Positions 26,432-40,047 of a DNA stretch of 64,000 nt are shown piece after piece (positions within the stretch are counted from its first letter, which is position 1; the number at the start of each line of letters is the position of its first letter). Origin of the DNA: Combretum micranthum (taxonomy: Eukaryota; Streptophyta; Magnoliopsida; Myrtales; Combretaceae); the NCBI GenBank assembly GCA_024138025.1, contig JAMXBD010004358.1, positions 1 through 64,000 of the forward strand, read 5' to 3'. The notes beneath the pieces were generated by a model. That model did not search any database and was not told where the DNA came from. It saw only the letters and a program-made list of their open reading frames with translations. Made by a program: the position numbers and the translations under genes.

Positions 26432-28980
26432 TGAAATAGCCATAATTATCAAATTTATATTTTTACATGAGTGTTAGGGTATTTGAGCATGATATATGTG
26501 AATTATGTTAGTATATGATATATGTGTTGTATTAATGTTTTTAAGTATTGAAATATCTTAGTGTGAATAAATATTGAATCTATGAATTTGTAAGTGTAAT
26601 GAAGTGTATGAAAATTAATAAGTTAAATATGCTCAATATATATTCTCAAACATAGTAGACAAATTATGGAGAAACAAGCCCAAACTCATTTATTTTAGGC
26701 CAAAAATGAGCCCAAACCCATGCAAAATTAAAGCCCTTACTTAGGCAGTCCCTAAAGTCAACTTTTGGATAAGTATAAACCTTATTTTTTATTAAAAAGG
26801 CACTTTTCAAAATAGACCCAAAATCCATACGAATTTCCTCTTCTTCTTTTTCAAACTTTGCTCTTTTGTCCCTCTTTGTGTTGCACTCCATAACCTTAAC
26901 AAGAACAAGTCTTAGGCTCTAATGTCTTCCATCAAACCAAAGCTTCCTAAGGTAAGTTTATGCATGTTTAAAATGAGTTCTTGAGAAGTTGCATGTGTTA
27001 ATTGTAGATGAGGTAGGATTTTGAAGATACATGAGTTGTTGGTATGTGCTAGATAGGCAATAAGGAGCGTTAAATTGAATGAAGTTGGGAATGAGTAGGG
27101 TTAAGATAGTTTATAGAAGTATGAATGGGCTAAATGAGGATTTGTGTCTAAAATGGTGAATATAGATGTTTGATGAATTTGAAGTGAAGATTGTGTGTGT
27201 TAAAAGAAGTTAGAATACATATATGTTGAAGTTTGTTGTTGGAAATGTGTTTGGAGGAAGTTTGGAAATAAAGAAAATGTTGTAAAAGTTTTGCTTTTGA
27301 AACAGGGAGGTCTGCAATTTTTTTGAAATCTATGCTACTGTATACACCGCCTCTATACCGCCGGCATAGAGGTTAGCACAGCTGGCATGCACAGCAACAC
27401 TGCCAGTGTTGGGGGTATTCATGGGTATGGACCGATCCGGTGGAACTCATGAAAATTTTGATAAATTTGAGTTGCAGTTTACACCAGCTTAATGTCGCCG
27501 GCGTAGGCCACGACGCTGCCGATGTTTGTATCAATGTTGCCAGAGTTAGCAAGCGTAGAATTTTTAGTGCAAGCTACACCGCTGGCATTGGAGGCCACGC
27601 GTATCCCTTGTAGTTTTCCATTTTCAAAGCTTCTACGCTTCTTTTAGCTTGTTAATTTGCCTTATGATGATTTTATGAGTTTGTTTGATATATAAATGAT
27701 GTGTTATGATCTTGCTTTGGATTCATTTGAATTCCCATGAGAGTTAAGCCAAGAATTAGTTTTGTTCTATGTATGATTTAAAGTGTTTATATTGATTAAA
27801 ATTAAATTTCCTTGTAGCAGTGATAGATACTCCTATGAGTTCCTTTACTGATCTTCATTTGAGTGCTTTTATTGGTTCTCTTCATAGTATAAGTACGTAG
27901 CAACATGCTTGATTCTTTGCTTAAGATGCATATACTTTAAGTTTACTTTAATTTAAGAAAACTTAAGAATTGTTTGTATGATTGGCTTTTATACCATTGA
28001 ATCTGGTTCGGAGAGCGGCACTCTGTTTAGATTGGGGGTACGATAGTTTAGGCACTTCGACCACCCTTGTCATGATGCAATGACTTGCATAAGTGGTTCA
28101 GCAGGTAGTCAATAGGGTATTTGGTATCGGTTGAACATTTATTTATTCTTAAAAGGATGTAATATGATTTAATTCAATGTTTATGGGAATACTTGAATTA
28201 GATGATATTATGGATTGAGTTAAGTAAAGTTGAGAAACGGCTAAGCACCCTAAATGAGATTACTTATTCGTTATTGGATATATTTATCTAGGAGATATAA
28301 GTATTCGAGCTGCTTATATCAACTACCTAAGCGTTGAGATCATTACTCAGGTTCCACCAGATACCCTGTTATCGAAGTTTGAATACTCTAGAATTGTTTG
28401 GTTAACTAAAGATTATCTAATAACTTAATGATTGTGACATTTGCATGTAGCCTAAAGCTTGTATGCAATTAAGCTTGTGTTTTCGTTACTTGTGTACTAA
28501 GCCTTTAGCTCATATTTTATCAATTTCAGGTAGTGATGACAACAATGAGTTTTATGCGAGTATGGGCTATGGTACGGACTTTGAGGACTTCCTAGATGTT
28601 AACCATGGACTTTGATGGATTTCTTTTTTGTAATAGACCAGCTTAATGTATCTTTGGATATATGTAATAGATGTTATAGTTTTATCTATCTTTTATGTCT
28701 TTTGTATAAGACTTGTTATTAGCTTTTGTTTGTAATACCTATACTTAACTATATATGTTTTAAGTTTATATCATTTATGAAATGTGATGATGAAGATGCT
28801 ATGTTTTTCTTAAAAGTTTTAAAAGTTAATAGTTTTCAAATTTATTTTTTTGAAGATTTATTCAAACAATTATTCAAACACTTCTTGAAGGACAACCTTA
28901 CATATAATATTGTAGGTTATATGTGGTTGGAGATCTAGATGCACCTATTTTAAATATAGGGGTGAGTTTGGGTCTTTACA
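26432..28980 (+). mobile_element. Solo LTR, about 2.5 kb (LTR F)
   Basis: Begins TGAAATAGCC and ends GGGTCTTTACA, with an exact 5-bp target duplication CTTTT on both sides (26427-26431 and 28981-28985). The start resembles LTR B (TGAAATACCC). A CT-rich leader and a splice-donor-like AAGGTAAGTT (about 26949) follow the promoter region, as in other plant gypsy LTRs. A GC-rich block with repeated CCGGC/CTGGC words lies at 27340-27610. No gag or pol. The open frames at 26664 and 28726 are not genes. Confidence 0.8.
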
Positions 28981-28985
28981 CTTTT

Positions 28986-30972
28986 TTGAGTTATCTCATG
29001 TATAAAATCAATTTCTTGTGTAATCTTACTACTTTAATTAATCGAGTCTACATGCAAACTCGGTACATTTTTTAATTAGGTATACTGATTCCATTTATTT
29101 GAGTTAAATAGGCTAAAAAAAATAAACTATAATCTTGTGAGCTTATTAATTATTAGGGTGCTACATCGTTTTTTATCGTATTCCAATTTTGTTTCACTTT
29201 CTCTCTCTGTATTCTATTTGACATTTGTAACATTCATTCAAGTTTGGGTTTTCATTGCAAATTTACAAGATAATTATTTTATTTATATTATCAAATTGAA
29301 GATAAGTTGAAACATTTAATTTTTCCTTGAATTCATAACCCTTTTCATTTAAATTAAAAGAAAAGAATTTAGTTTTAGTTGAACTTGCACTTCTTCTATG
29401 TCAATTATTTAACGAATTTAGAGCTATTATAAAAAAGATTGTTTAATTTCTTCATTTTCTTATATCCATTATGTATATCAAGTTTTTTACATTATTGTAA
29501 GTAAATCTATAGATTTTCAAAACTATTTTATATAGATTGTAGAAACTTGCAAATCTATATTTCAATTCTACGTTGTGATTCTACAAACCTTTGATGAATT
29601 TTCGTAAAATCATGGATTTTTCAACATCGTGTGTAATATGTTAAATCTCTTTGTATGTATTTGTTCATACCATTTGCTTCTATGGTAAGTGGACAGATTT
29701 ATTCAACATCATGAAGTAGTCTCCATTCCTTTAGTGTACTTTTCTTCCTTGTATATGAATTGTTTATAGTATTTGCAGCTAATAATTATATGGTACATAA
29801 ACAAGAATATGCTATAGGACAAACATAGTATGTTATTTGTTTAACGTTAAGTAAAAAGTAAAAAAAATAAAAATAAAAATAAAAATAAAATCAATGACTC
29901 AAATATCTACATAAAATTCAAAAATCTAAATTCCATAAATATAGAAATAAAGTTCAATAACAAATACAAAGAATAACAACAAGATTTAATTATGAGGCAC
30001 ACTTGGATCTATTTGAAAATAATAAATGATCCTATTACTAGCCAAAAAATGAAGAAAGATCTTATCCTGCAATCGCATATGAGAAGAGTATGCTTATCTT
30101 TGAACTCTTGAGTGTGGATCAAATTCTCCATACTATGATCTAATGATTCAAATGCTAGCAAAATTTGTTGTAGAATAAAAGTAATGTGATTTTGGCTAAA
30201 TAGAAATGATAATTGGTTATATGAAGACCAAAGATGCTCGAACAGTAAACCAATGCATTGAATTTCCCCTAATTAAAGTTGGATTATAATCGAAAAGGCT
30301 CAACTAAATGGAAAATTTAGTCAATTGAAGCAATCCAATTGACTTATCTTGTTGGTTTCCTTTTTCATCCTAGGTCCTACTTTTATAGTTTTTTATAATT
30401 TGCTTAGCTTGCTCTTTACTAAGTTATAAATATGTGAAAAAAAAATTTACTTTAGAATGGGCATAGTTCTAAGAGAGTTCGATTACGAGGGTTCATATGT
30501 CGTTGATGAGTCTTTTGGTTAGATACTTGTAATTGACTCTTGGTCATAGTTTATTGAAAGATAGTGTATCTCCTTAGCTATGTAGGTCCTCTACTCCATT
30601 GCAAAAAGGCTTGATTAGTAGATTGTTATATACACATGGTGTGTATCACTTATTTAGTATTTTTTTTTCTTTACAACAAGTGAGATTGCATGCCTTTTTG
30701 TTCTCTTTTTCTTTCCTTATTTTATCTCTGGTGCATTGTCTGTTGTGATATGATCTTTAACATTTTTTTCCCTTAATAAAACTTTCATATTGATTAAGTT
30801 TAAGGTGGAAGTTCAACTTCAACTATATGATAAGGGCTAGTTCTTTTCCTTTCCACCTAGTCTCACGATTTTCATTTCTTTATTTTATCTTTTTTGCTTT
30901 TAAATAACTAACTGATGATCTACCCATACTGCGTGTGTGAAAATTAAAAAATTATGGAAAAAGTTTTTGTTA

Positions 30973-31010
<38 letters not shown>

Positions 31011-31260
31011 GAAGTAGCATTGAGGATGGTTTGTTATGAGAGGAGAAATGAGAGGAGGGTAACTATCCAAAAGATAAATATAAAAAATAACTGTCATACT
31101 TTAGTTTTTCTATTTTTTGACACGAATAAGATGGATTCACTTAATAATGATAAATATATATATATATATATATTAGATTTTTAGGAAGATTTATACAAGT
31201 TATTCTTCTTTCTTTTTTCTTGATGAACTAAATAAATTAAAACCTAACAGTAAAAGGGAG
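28986..31260. other. Unassigned AT-rich sequence with microsatellites
   Basis: Holds an AAAAAT/AAATA run (29860-29890), a GA microsatellite (30974-31013) and an AT run (31148-31172). No gene, RNA or element boundary was recognised. Confidence 0.45.
30974..31013. repeat. (GA)n microsatellite
   Basis: A GA dinucleotide run of about 40 bp with one GATA interruption. Confidence 0.9.
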
Positions 31261-31613
31261 GTCAACAATGAACGAGGCACCAAGCCCACTGTTGCATACA
31301 AAAGCAAGACTGGCTTGCATCTTTTATAGGGAAAACTCTAGCATAAACATTGCAAAAATTAGTAGTGGAGATAGAGCTTAAAGCATATTTTTTATCATAT
31401 GAAGTAGCAAAATTGTCTATGACAGTAGGCTTATAACATAAGTCTTTCAAATGAGAGGAACAACAGCTAGACAAAACAATAGGTAAAACTAGCCTAGTTA
31501 AGGTTGTGTGTAGCCCAGTTATCTTCATGATTAGTCCACATCAAAGTTATCTGCCTCTTATTCCTCTATTACGTTTGCATCATGTATGCTTCCTTGGAGT
31601 CACTCTTGATTAT

Positions 31614-31913
31614 TCATTCCTCAATGCTATGATGATCTAATTTAAGACTCCAAAATATTGCCCAGATTTCAACCAACAGAGGGAAGTCAGCGGATATTTG
31701 TCGAAGGAAACCACTTTGGCACATTTCATCATTATTTCTATAAATGCCACCCACAGTTGATTTTGTTCCACTTTCCTTAAATGTAGCATCACAATTTAAC
31801 TTAGCACTATTAGATGGGGGTGGGATCCATTCATCAAGAACTTTGAGTTTTTTGTTATCACTTTTCTTTCTAAAATGACTCCAGAATTCGTTTGCTACTA
31901 CTTCTACCTTCAA
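31614..31913 (-). pseudogene. LINE RNase H-like domain
   Basis: An open stretch of 99 codons starts upstream of a W-I-P-P-P motif and continues through KLNCDATF and GGIYRN to an 'ADFPLLVEIWAI' segment. This matches the β-strand, first catalytic Asp, and E-containing helix of the RNase H-like domain at the end of plant LINE ORF2. It stops early at 31614, and an adjoining open frame (31262-31528) shows no recognisable continuation. Confidence 0.65.
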
Positions 31914-32438
31914 AAACGAGCAAGGGTAGCTTTTACCTTTAAATACATGTTTATTCCTCTTGTAGCATAGATTCTAGATAAAAAATATATAGTAAATTTG
32001 GTTTGGACATTGTACATTATGTTGCAATCTCCTTCTCTAACTTAACGTGTCTTTTAGCCATTCCTTAATGTTTGAGTTGTTGGATCTAGCTCAACTGTCC
32101 AGACCTAGTGCATTCCCTTCTTAATCTTTAAAAACTCAAAGAATCAATGTTTGATGGTTTCCTCTTGCCCACAAAATTCACACCCAACTTGGGTTGAAAC
32201 ACCTCTCTTATAAAGGTCATCTTTGGTTGATACACCATTCCAAAAACACTTCCATTTAAAGATTTACGACTTACAAATAAGCTTTTATTTTCTAAAGCCA
32301 TGCCAAGTCCTTAAAAAAATGTTACTGTGCTTGATCTTCTTCCATTAGTTTAAGATAAGCTAAGTTAATTGAGAACTGAACACTTGTTTCTAGGCCTTGT
32401 GTTGGAACATCTTCCTCCTCATTTTTCACTAGACATAT

Positions 32439-34100
32439 TGTAACACCTTAAACTGAATGCGCTATCAACTTGATACCTATCTTTACTAGAGATGGACATA
32501 CTAAGGCTCTGATGCTACTAAACCACAATTAGAACAAAATATAACTTCAAGGTTTCACATTAAAGGAGAACTTTTAAAACATTAACATTATAAATGTAAA
32601 CTTCTAAATAACTCGGTCAGCATAAATCAAATACCAACTTAAATTAAACTAAAAACACTAGATGAAAAGTCTTGAAACATAAAAGAATCATATAAATAGA
32701 TATTTAAATTCCAAGAGTTAGCGAATCTAGCTATTTCAAGTCTAGCAATCTAGTAATCAATTGGAAAATTGGCTTTACTATCGTCATCCTCATAGTCCAC
32801 AAGCACATCATAACTTGATAGATCGAACACTATAGGCTCTTTACCTAACCAAAAAAATAAAAAGGAATGAGCATGGGCCTAGTACATCAAACCATAACCA
32901 CATGCACATGAACAAACATCATACATTTTCATATGCAACATAGTAATATATGTAACAATCATAATCTATTATCTTTTTATTAGCTAGACAATCAGTACAA
33001 TTTAAAATCATTTGCAATTAGCCCTAAACTCAGAGTAACTCATGACTCTATAAAAAGCAAGTATGTATATACATATATAAATACTTTGGTGTTGGGTACT
33101 CTCCATACACCCTAGATACCATACTTATACCATTCATTGGAATCCTCTTTATGTGCAACTCTATGTGGGACGATGCTACACACAGATCATCAGGGTATCA
33201 TCATAGTAATACCATTACTCTTAGTCCGCTAAATCTAACCAAGCATAAGCAAGAAACAATTTGAAGTTGGATAGTGTTAAGTTCATTTGCAGTTTCTATG
33301 CCTACATTCACAAGCAACAACTAAGGTAAGAATGTACCTGATACAACATTTGGAATAGCTAGCTTGATAAAACTAAGATCACCTGATCACATATAGTAAA
33401 AATAACTTAAAGCTTGATTTCAAAACATACTTCTAAAGTCATCTAACTGCCTAAGCTATTAAGAACTATAACTATTCTAGGTTTATATATACCTTCCTAC
33501 TTAGATTTAGGTGTATTAGATGTCAAACTAAGAGTTTAGGTGTTTAAGAAGGTTAAAACAAGGATAAAAAGAAGGTTATAACATCCCTCTATTGATCAAG
33601 CTCGTGGTGTAAGGCGTTAAAGGCTCGAAAGAACAAAAACATGTCAAAATGCCTTTGTCATGCTTCTTGTGGGGGCTGTGAAGGTGATCACGGCCGTGAT
33701 CGGCCAATACCTGCCACTCCCTAGGAGATCATGGCCCACGTCAAGGCCATGATCCTTATTTGTACACCACTTCGCTCTAAAACGTGAAAAACTCCAAAAA
33801 TATCCCTTTTTCTTAACTTTAAACAAGACAAAACTTCAAAAACACATACATCAATGCATAAACACTTTTAAAATCATGATACCTACAAACAAACGATGTT
33901 CTTTCTTCTTTTGCAAACAACAATTGCCACTAAAATAAAAGATTAGGGTTTTTGTCTTATCTCTCCCCCAAACCTGAACACCTTGATTTCAAAAGTATAG
34001 GTTAAGAAAGAAACTCTCAAGATTACTAAAGGACAAGAAAAGAAAATATTTTACCTTGATCTTTAGTCTCTTGGTAGTTCTTTAAAGGAGGTTCTAGCAA
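32439..34100 (-). mobile_element. LTR inserted in the LINE (LTR G)
   Basis: It separates the RT part of the LINE (ending near 34140) from its zinc-binding part (starting near 32430). The left plus-strand end is TGTAACACC, so on the minus strand the LTR ends GGTGTTACA. On the minus strand a CTAAAGATCAAGGTAA segment resembles the splice-donor-like leader of LTR F. It has no coding content. The right boundary is not sharp: no copy of the CATAT pentamer seen at 32434-32438 was found, so 34100 is an estimate. Confidence 0.5.
33686..33754. repeat. Palindrome pair, GATCAYGGCC modules
   Basis: A perfect 16-bp palindrome, GATCACGGCCGTGATC, at 33686-33701. It is followed by GATCATGGCC (33727-33736), an 8-base gap, then GGCCATGATC (33745-33754), a perfect 10-bp stem. 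All four half-sites are versions of one GATCAYGGCC word. They lie within LTR G. Confidence 0.9.
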
Positions 34101-35400
34101 GAGGGAGTTATCTTAGATACCCAAGCTTCTTTAGTCTTTTGGAGTCTAATCTTATTCCATCTAATATGTTATATTCCCTTTTTATTTTCCCCAAATCCCC
34201 AAAGAAAGTTTCTCATCATCCTCTCAATCTTGTCAATAGGAGCAAATGGAAGGAGGACCACTTGCATATAATAACTCAAAATCCCATGTACAACAGCATC
34301 AAGTATTACCCTTCTACCAACCATACTCAGAAGTCTTGCTTTCCACCAAGTTAGTTTAGAACTAATACGATTTACTAGGAAGGATAGTTTAGTTGCTTTG
34401 ATATTACCATCATCACTAATTAGAAACCTAGGTATTTTCCTAACTCTTTACCTTCCTTTAAACCAATTAAGTCAATTAAGTCATTAATCTTTTGTTTCAT
34501 CACTCGACCAACATTTTTAGATTAGAGTGCTTTAGGCTTTGCTATGTTGATCTTTAGCCCTGACAACTTCCCAAGATCTTTTATTGTTTCCCACATGACA
34601 ATGACATTTCCTTCAGCGACCTTACTCATTAGAATTATATCATCCAGAAAAAACAGATGGAATAATTCTAGTTTAGAGTTACATAACTTTAGAGGTATCT
34701 ACCACCTCAGGTCAATTAAGTTTTGTATGCACTTGCTAAGCCATTCTAAGGTAAGGGCAAAGAGATAGGGTGATATAGAATCACCTTGTCTTAAGCGGGG
34801 AAAAAGAAACATAACTCAGACAAGATGAAATAAGTGGATCCAATTTGAGAAAAAAATTAAAAGATTTAAGAAATTTATTATAAAATCCCATCCCATCCTT
34901 TCATAGGCCTTTTCATGGTCTAATATCAGATTATCTAGCCAATTCTACTAGATTTCTTGTTCATTCTTGTCATAATTTCCTAAAGTAAAATTATGCTATT
35001 GATTGCCAATCTCATATCTACGAAACTTTGTTTGTGTGGGATAGACAAGATCATCTAATAAAGGTCTCAGACGTCTAATAAGTATTTTAGCCACAATTTT
35101 ATAAACAGTGGCATAAAGGCTTATAGAATGGAAGTCTTGTATTTTACATGCTCTACCCTTCTTTACACCAATAGTGTCCTATTTATCTCAGGGTCCACAT
35201 ATACTTCATATTAATAGGTCTATATAAGTGTATAGACATCATTCCAACATTTCTTAAAGAAAGCAGTGTTGTATCTATCCCATCTTAGTGTCCTATTTGT
35301 GCTTATACTTTCGATTGCACACCTGATTCCTCTCTAAATATATTTCTAGCTAGATCCTCCTTTTATTGATCTACAGCTTAAAGCCACCTACATTAGGTAA

Positions 35401-36550
35401 ATCATCCAACGAGATCATGTCATTGTATGAGTTATTCTACATATAAAAACAATATTATAAGATAACCTAAAACCTAATGTCTATAGGATACATTTTCGAA
35501 GATGTTTCTAAGACTAGAATACGAGTGTATGCCATACATCCCATTTCTTCAAGATTTAACATATTATGAAAAAAAGGTGAAAAAAAAAAGAAAAGGTCTT
35601 AGTGCCTCTTACACTTAACCACATTGCATGTGACATCAAAGTTGTTAAATTTATGACTCTATCATAATTGTTAAAGCGTATATAGAATTGGAATAAAATA
35701 AAATAGAATATCAAAGTGTAAGCTTTTATAACATGTGTTAACTAGTTTTTAAAGACTATAAAATATTCTTGCAATAGTTATAAAATCTTGGAATATAACA
35801 AAAATAAGAAAAATAAATATGAATTTTGGACATAATATAAGTTTTAATACAAACAATCGAGCATAAATGATTATAATTATGCATGAATCTAAGATATAAT
35901 TAAAAGTATTGATACATATCACATTAAATATATATATAATAAAATACAAAACTAAAATAAATACTTAATTCTCAACTGTTTCTCATCATCAAAACTACCT
36001 CATGTTCTACTATTACCATCATCATCATCATCATTGCTAATAATGTTGTTAGTACTATAACTTGTACTTCATCTTCAATAGCATCAATATAATGAGTCTT
36101 TATATTTTCTTGAGCTTTACTCTCTCAACTCTCCAAATCTATATATACACATCAACTTCCTCTCCAATATCATTTTCAACTTTTTCCTACCTATTAGACT
36201 TCAAAGGATTACAATTAAACTTCATTCAATGACTTAAGTATATTTCCTTTCTTGATTATATATTCATCATCAAATGAAAAATCTTCAACAGTAAAGCTAG
36301 TGGTGTAATCAATTTAAGTTAAAGAAGCAAATATGATACAATTTCAAGCATGATTTGACAAGAACATTTTAAATTGTAAAAGCGTAATTGTTTTTCTTAG
36401 TTGTGATAGCTTATTAGACCTAAAATAAGATAAGATATAAAATCTATTGATTTGTAAACTCTTAAATCGTATAGCTAAACCACAATCTCACCGTAAGTTT
36501 ATACTTACACAACTTTATATCTATTCTAACTAAGAAAAACCTTATGAAAT
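35401..36550. other. Unassigned very AT-rich sequence
   Basis: Contains a (CAT)n-like run at 36017-36035 and no recognised coding motif or element end. Confidence 0.4.
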
Positions 36551-36649
36551 TGTAAAAAATCATAGTTTGTATTCATTGACTTATGATATCAAGAACAGTC
36601 TCTTGTGTGGCCTCCCTTAATAGATAATAAAAAATCATATTACTCATAT

Positions 36650-38000
36650 GGTTAATTGTCAATTTCTCCAAAACCTTAAACTTAATAAAGAGAAATTGAT
36701 TTCATGATATGATTCCACAAAATCAAGGAACTTAAGTTTCATTCCTTTGATACTTGATTAAGACCATATAGTGAGTATTTAAGGCAAAATATGATCAATT
36801 GCAATATATACACTTGCTCATCATTACGAAGAAGAAGAAAAGCATTATTAATATCTATTTGGTAAAGGCCATCCCAATATAGTTGCAATTGTTATGAATA
36901 AGCATACAATAACAAGTTTAGCTATAGGACGACAATTATTATGATATTTTCACCATTAACTTGATTGTAACCTTTTGCAATAAGTTATGCCTTATAGCTT
37001 TAAAAGCTTCATATGATGTATAATTTAACTATACACACACACACATAGATTCAAAATAGTCATTTTAACAAATGGTTATGTAGTTAATTCCTAAGTATCA
37101 TTCTTTTTAAGAGCTTTTAAATTCCTTATTCATGGTATCTGAGAACTAGTTCACTTGTTTAGTTGATTATGAATAACAATAAGCTCTTAAATAGATAACA
37201 TATTACCATGAAGAAACATAGTCTTAGTGAGAATGAGTTAGGTATTTTGATGAAAAGTTTAAGGTATACAAGGCTGTTAAAGTCTAGATTCTGAAAACAT
37301 GATGTAGTAAATGAATCATCTCTATAATTGATGACTCTATCTGAATGAAAGACCATAAGAATGTTTGGTGAATTATTATAATGATCTAAAGAATCCGATG
37401 AATTAGAAGAATAATGAATTAACTTTTGTATTGAACGTTCTATGTCATATATAAAATTTGTGGTAATTGAATGATACATGAGGAAGACTCGCATGAAAAA
37501 TCTTGTTTTAAAGGAAAAATATTCTCATAGAACAACTCATGATACTTATTTGGAAATAAGATTAAAAAACTATTATTCCTTTTATAGTTAAGTACAACTT
37601 AACATATTTTGCATCTCATGTGTCAAGTTTATCTCTAAAAGAATGATGCTTAGCGATAAAGCATAAACATGCCATAATTCTCAAATTAGTGTAACTAAGA
37701 AATTTCCTGAATAACATGATGTAGTTTGTTTAGCTCAAGCTAGGCAAAAGCATTTTATCAATGAGATAGGTTGTTGTAATAGCACGTTCGCTCTTTAACT
37801 CTAGCCAAAGTAACTTGTATCCCATTTTGTTATCATGTGCAAGTTGTGTTACATTTTGATATAACTTAGGTATTGAACAAGGAAGCAAAACATGCTTAGT
37901 GAAGAGGAGCTTCTATCACATTATTCTAGTAAAGAGATGATCATTCTCATCTAATTATTGCATCGATAAGAATGTAGGAAAAGTTTCTTCTCACCTCAGT
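36650..38000 (-). pseudogene. Decayed Ty1/copia pol fragment
   Basis: On the minus strand, translated pieces follow the order of copia pol. Near 37760-37850 is the end of the integrase core with 'TTTYLIDKM'. Near 37620-37700 a segment with 'HSFRDKLD' precedes a poorly kept 'GY..KG' region, and a 'MRIFF' segment comes near 37510. Around 36730-36880 are the RT blocks 'YQIDINNAFLL' and 'KYSLYGLNQ'. Many stops and frame changes are present, and no LTRs were identified. The open frame at 37159-37494 is a residue of the same region. Confidence 0.65.
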
Positions 38001-39995
38001 ATGAGCACTTGACCCTCAAGTTAGATGAGAATATAGAAAAGTATAACACCAATTAAGAGAGAACAAGCATGAGAAGATAGAGTTATCTTAGTTTCTATAA
38101 TGTGGATTATTCTTATGTTTGCTCCAGAGGGGTTGGGAAGAATTAGAGAGAGACAAAGGAAAGGGGAGGAGCTTCCTTTGCTTAATGACGATTGTATACA
38201 AACAAGCTCGCCAATCCGAGGAGGACATCCTTGCAATGCTCACATGAGCTTCGTTAAGTGATAGTTAACAAGTGTTGCTCATGAGGAAAAAGAGACTCTT
38301 AGGTACGATAATAATTTGTATTTCACTCCTTCGTAAGGATTTAGATAGGTCAAAAAAAGATCAACGGATAGGTCATAGGAATAATTTTCCATATGTTGCT
38401 CTTACAAGGGTAACATATAAGTACCACAACTCCACACAATATGCATATGTAGGTTTCAAGATATCTTATACCCACCTTGTAAGGATTGTTAACAAATAAT
38501 ATTAAACATAAAACAATATTAATTTGTTAATAAGCTTACCACTTTTACCTCTTATTTGAAAGAAAAAAAGAAAATAGAAAACCATATAGCCTAAAGTACT
38601 GTTTAGTAGAAAGTTTAAAGTGTTTCCTTGTTTCTATTTTTTGTCTCTTCTAGTTTCATTTTCTCTCAAATACTATTCCTAAGCTAATAACCCACTTTCT
38701 TAACTAATCCTTGGATTGTAGCCACAAACCTACACTACTTCATGATAATTTATTGAATGTAACAGTTAATTAAGGAACATTAATCAATTGCAAAAAACTT
38801 ATCTTGACTTTTTTTTTTAGCCGAAACTTCCCTTGATTTAATATCATAAAAAAGTGCTAGAAAATTTTACATACTCTATAAGATACCTTGTACCCTCACC
38901 TTAAAGGTTCTACATGATACAGATTCTTGGATTGGTTCATAGATATTAAAGTAGAAGTTTCGGTACCAAAACTTAGAGAAAGATTTCAATGGGTAATACA
39001 TACTGTGTAATATACACGTGATGAATAAGTACCAATCATTTTTAATATGTTTAGTGGTTATTTTAAAAGCAACCAACCATCTCTTTCATATCTTAAATTA
39101 TAATTAATAGATACTCACCATGTGTATATACACGTGGCTTGAATTACCTGTTCAATATTTTTCTCAAAAGTTGAGAATTTATACTTATAAAATAGGTTAC
39201 GGATAGAATGTTATTTCCTACCTATGTTAACCCACTTACAGAGAATAAAGGTCTTAAAAAGGAACTAAAATCCAATAGATATTTATATTTGCTCTTCTTC
39301 CTTATTTTACTTTGTTGAGAAATTAATTCCATGTAAATACTAGTTAGACAAGCTTAGTAAGAAAATTGGTAAATTTTTTAAAGCAAATTGAACATAACAA
39401 AGAGGATCAATCATAAATTTTATAATATGTAATGTTTATTCATTTTTCTTTGTTTTTCTTTTAAATTTGGTTAATCATCACAGTAAATTCAATTAAATAT
39501 ATGTTTAATAATTATATTTTGAAAAATTAGTGATCATGAGCTACTTGTGGTATCAAGATTGACAATACGTATCAACTTAGGAGAAAGTTATCAAAATTGG
39601 TAATTTAAGAAAGGACTCAAGAGTAAATTTTTAGAATGTTTACTATTAAAAAAATAAAGGTTAAAAACTTACATGAAATGCGAGTCAAATATTAAGAATA
39701 TAATTCTATATTTTCCTAGTTTCTCATAGTTACTTGTTTCAATTGAATGTATCATGTATGGGAGAAGCGTCCCAGAGGCCATTTTTGACGAGCTAGGGAA
39801 GGCTTGTGGTGTTTGTTTTTTCTGTCACATTAATGACTGTGACTAAGCATCATAGATCTTCTAAAAATGTAAATGGTGAACGAAACATAGCCAACTCTAT
39901 TTCTAAGTCGTTTCAACATCATAAGTGTCCCCCCACTTCTTATTTCCCATTTTATATATCTTATATTTTCTACCTCATACTCTCATGTCAAATAC

Positions 39996-40047
<52 letters not shown>

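Larger units (their letters stand above)
31614..35400 (-). pseudogene. Decayed LINE (non-LTR retrotransposon) ORF2, split by an LTR
   Basis: Pieces on the minus strand follow the order of a plant L1-like ORF2. An N-terminal RT part with the 'ISLYATVYKIVAKIL' block lies near 35050-35150. 'KAYERMGWDFI' follows at about 34890-34920, then 'LRQGDSISPYLFAL' at about 34750-34800. The catalytic box is FLDD, at about 34635-34650. 'WKARLLSMVGRR' with 'MRNFLWGFG' comes at 34200-34350. After an interrupting LTR, a zinc-binding part 'CEFCGQEETIKH' lies near 32160-32200, followed by a stop. An RNase H-like part, WIPPPS then KLNCDAT, is at 31614-31913. Several stops and frame changes make it non-functional. 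The endonuclease part and the true 5' end were not found, so 35400 is approximate. Confidence 0.75.
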
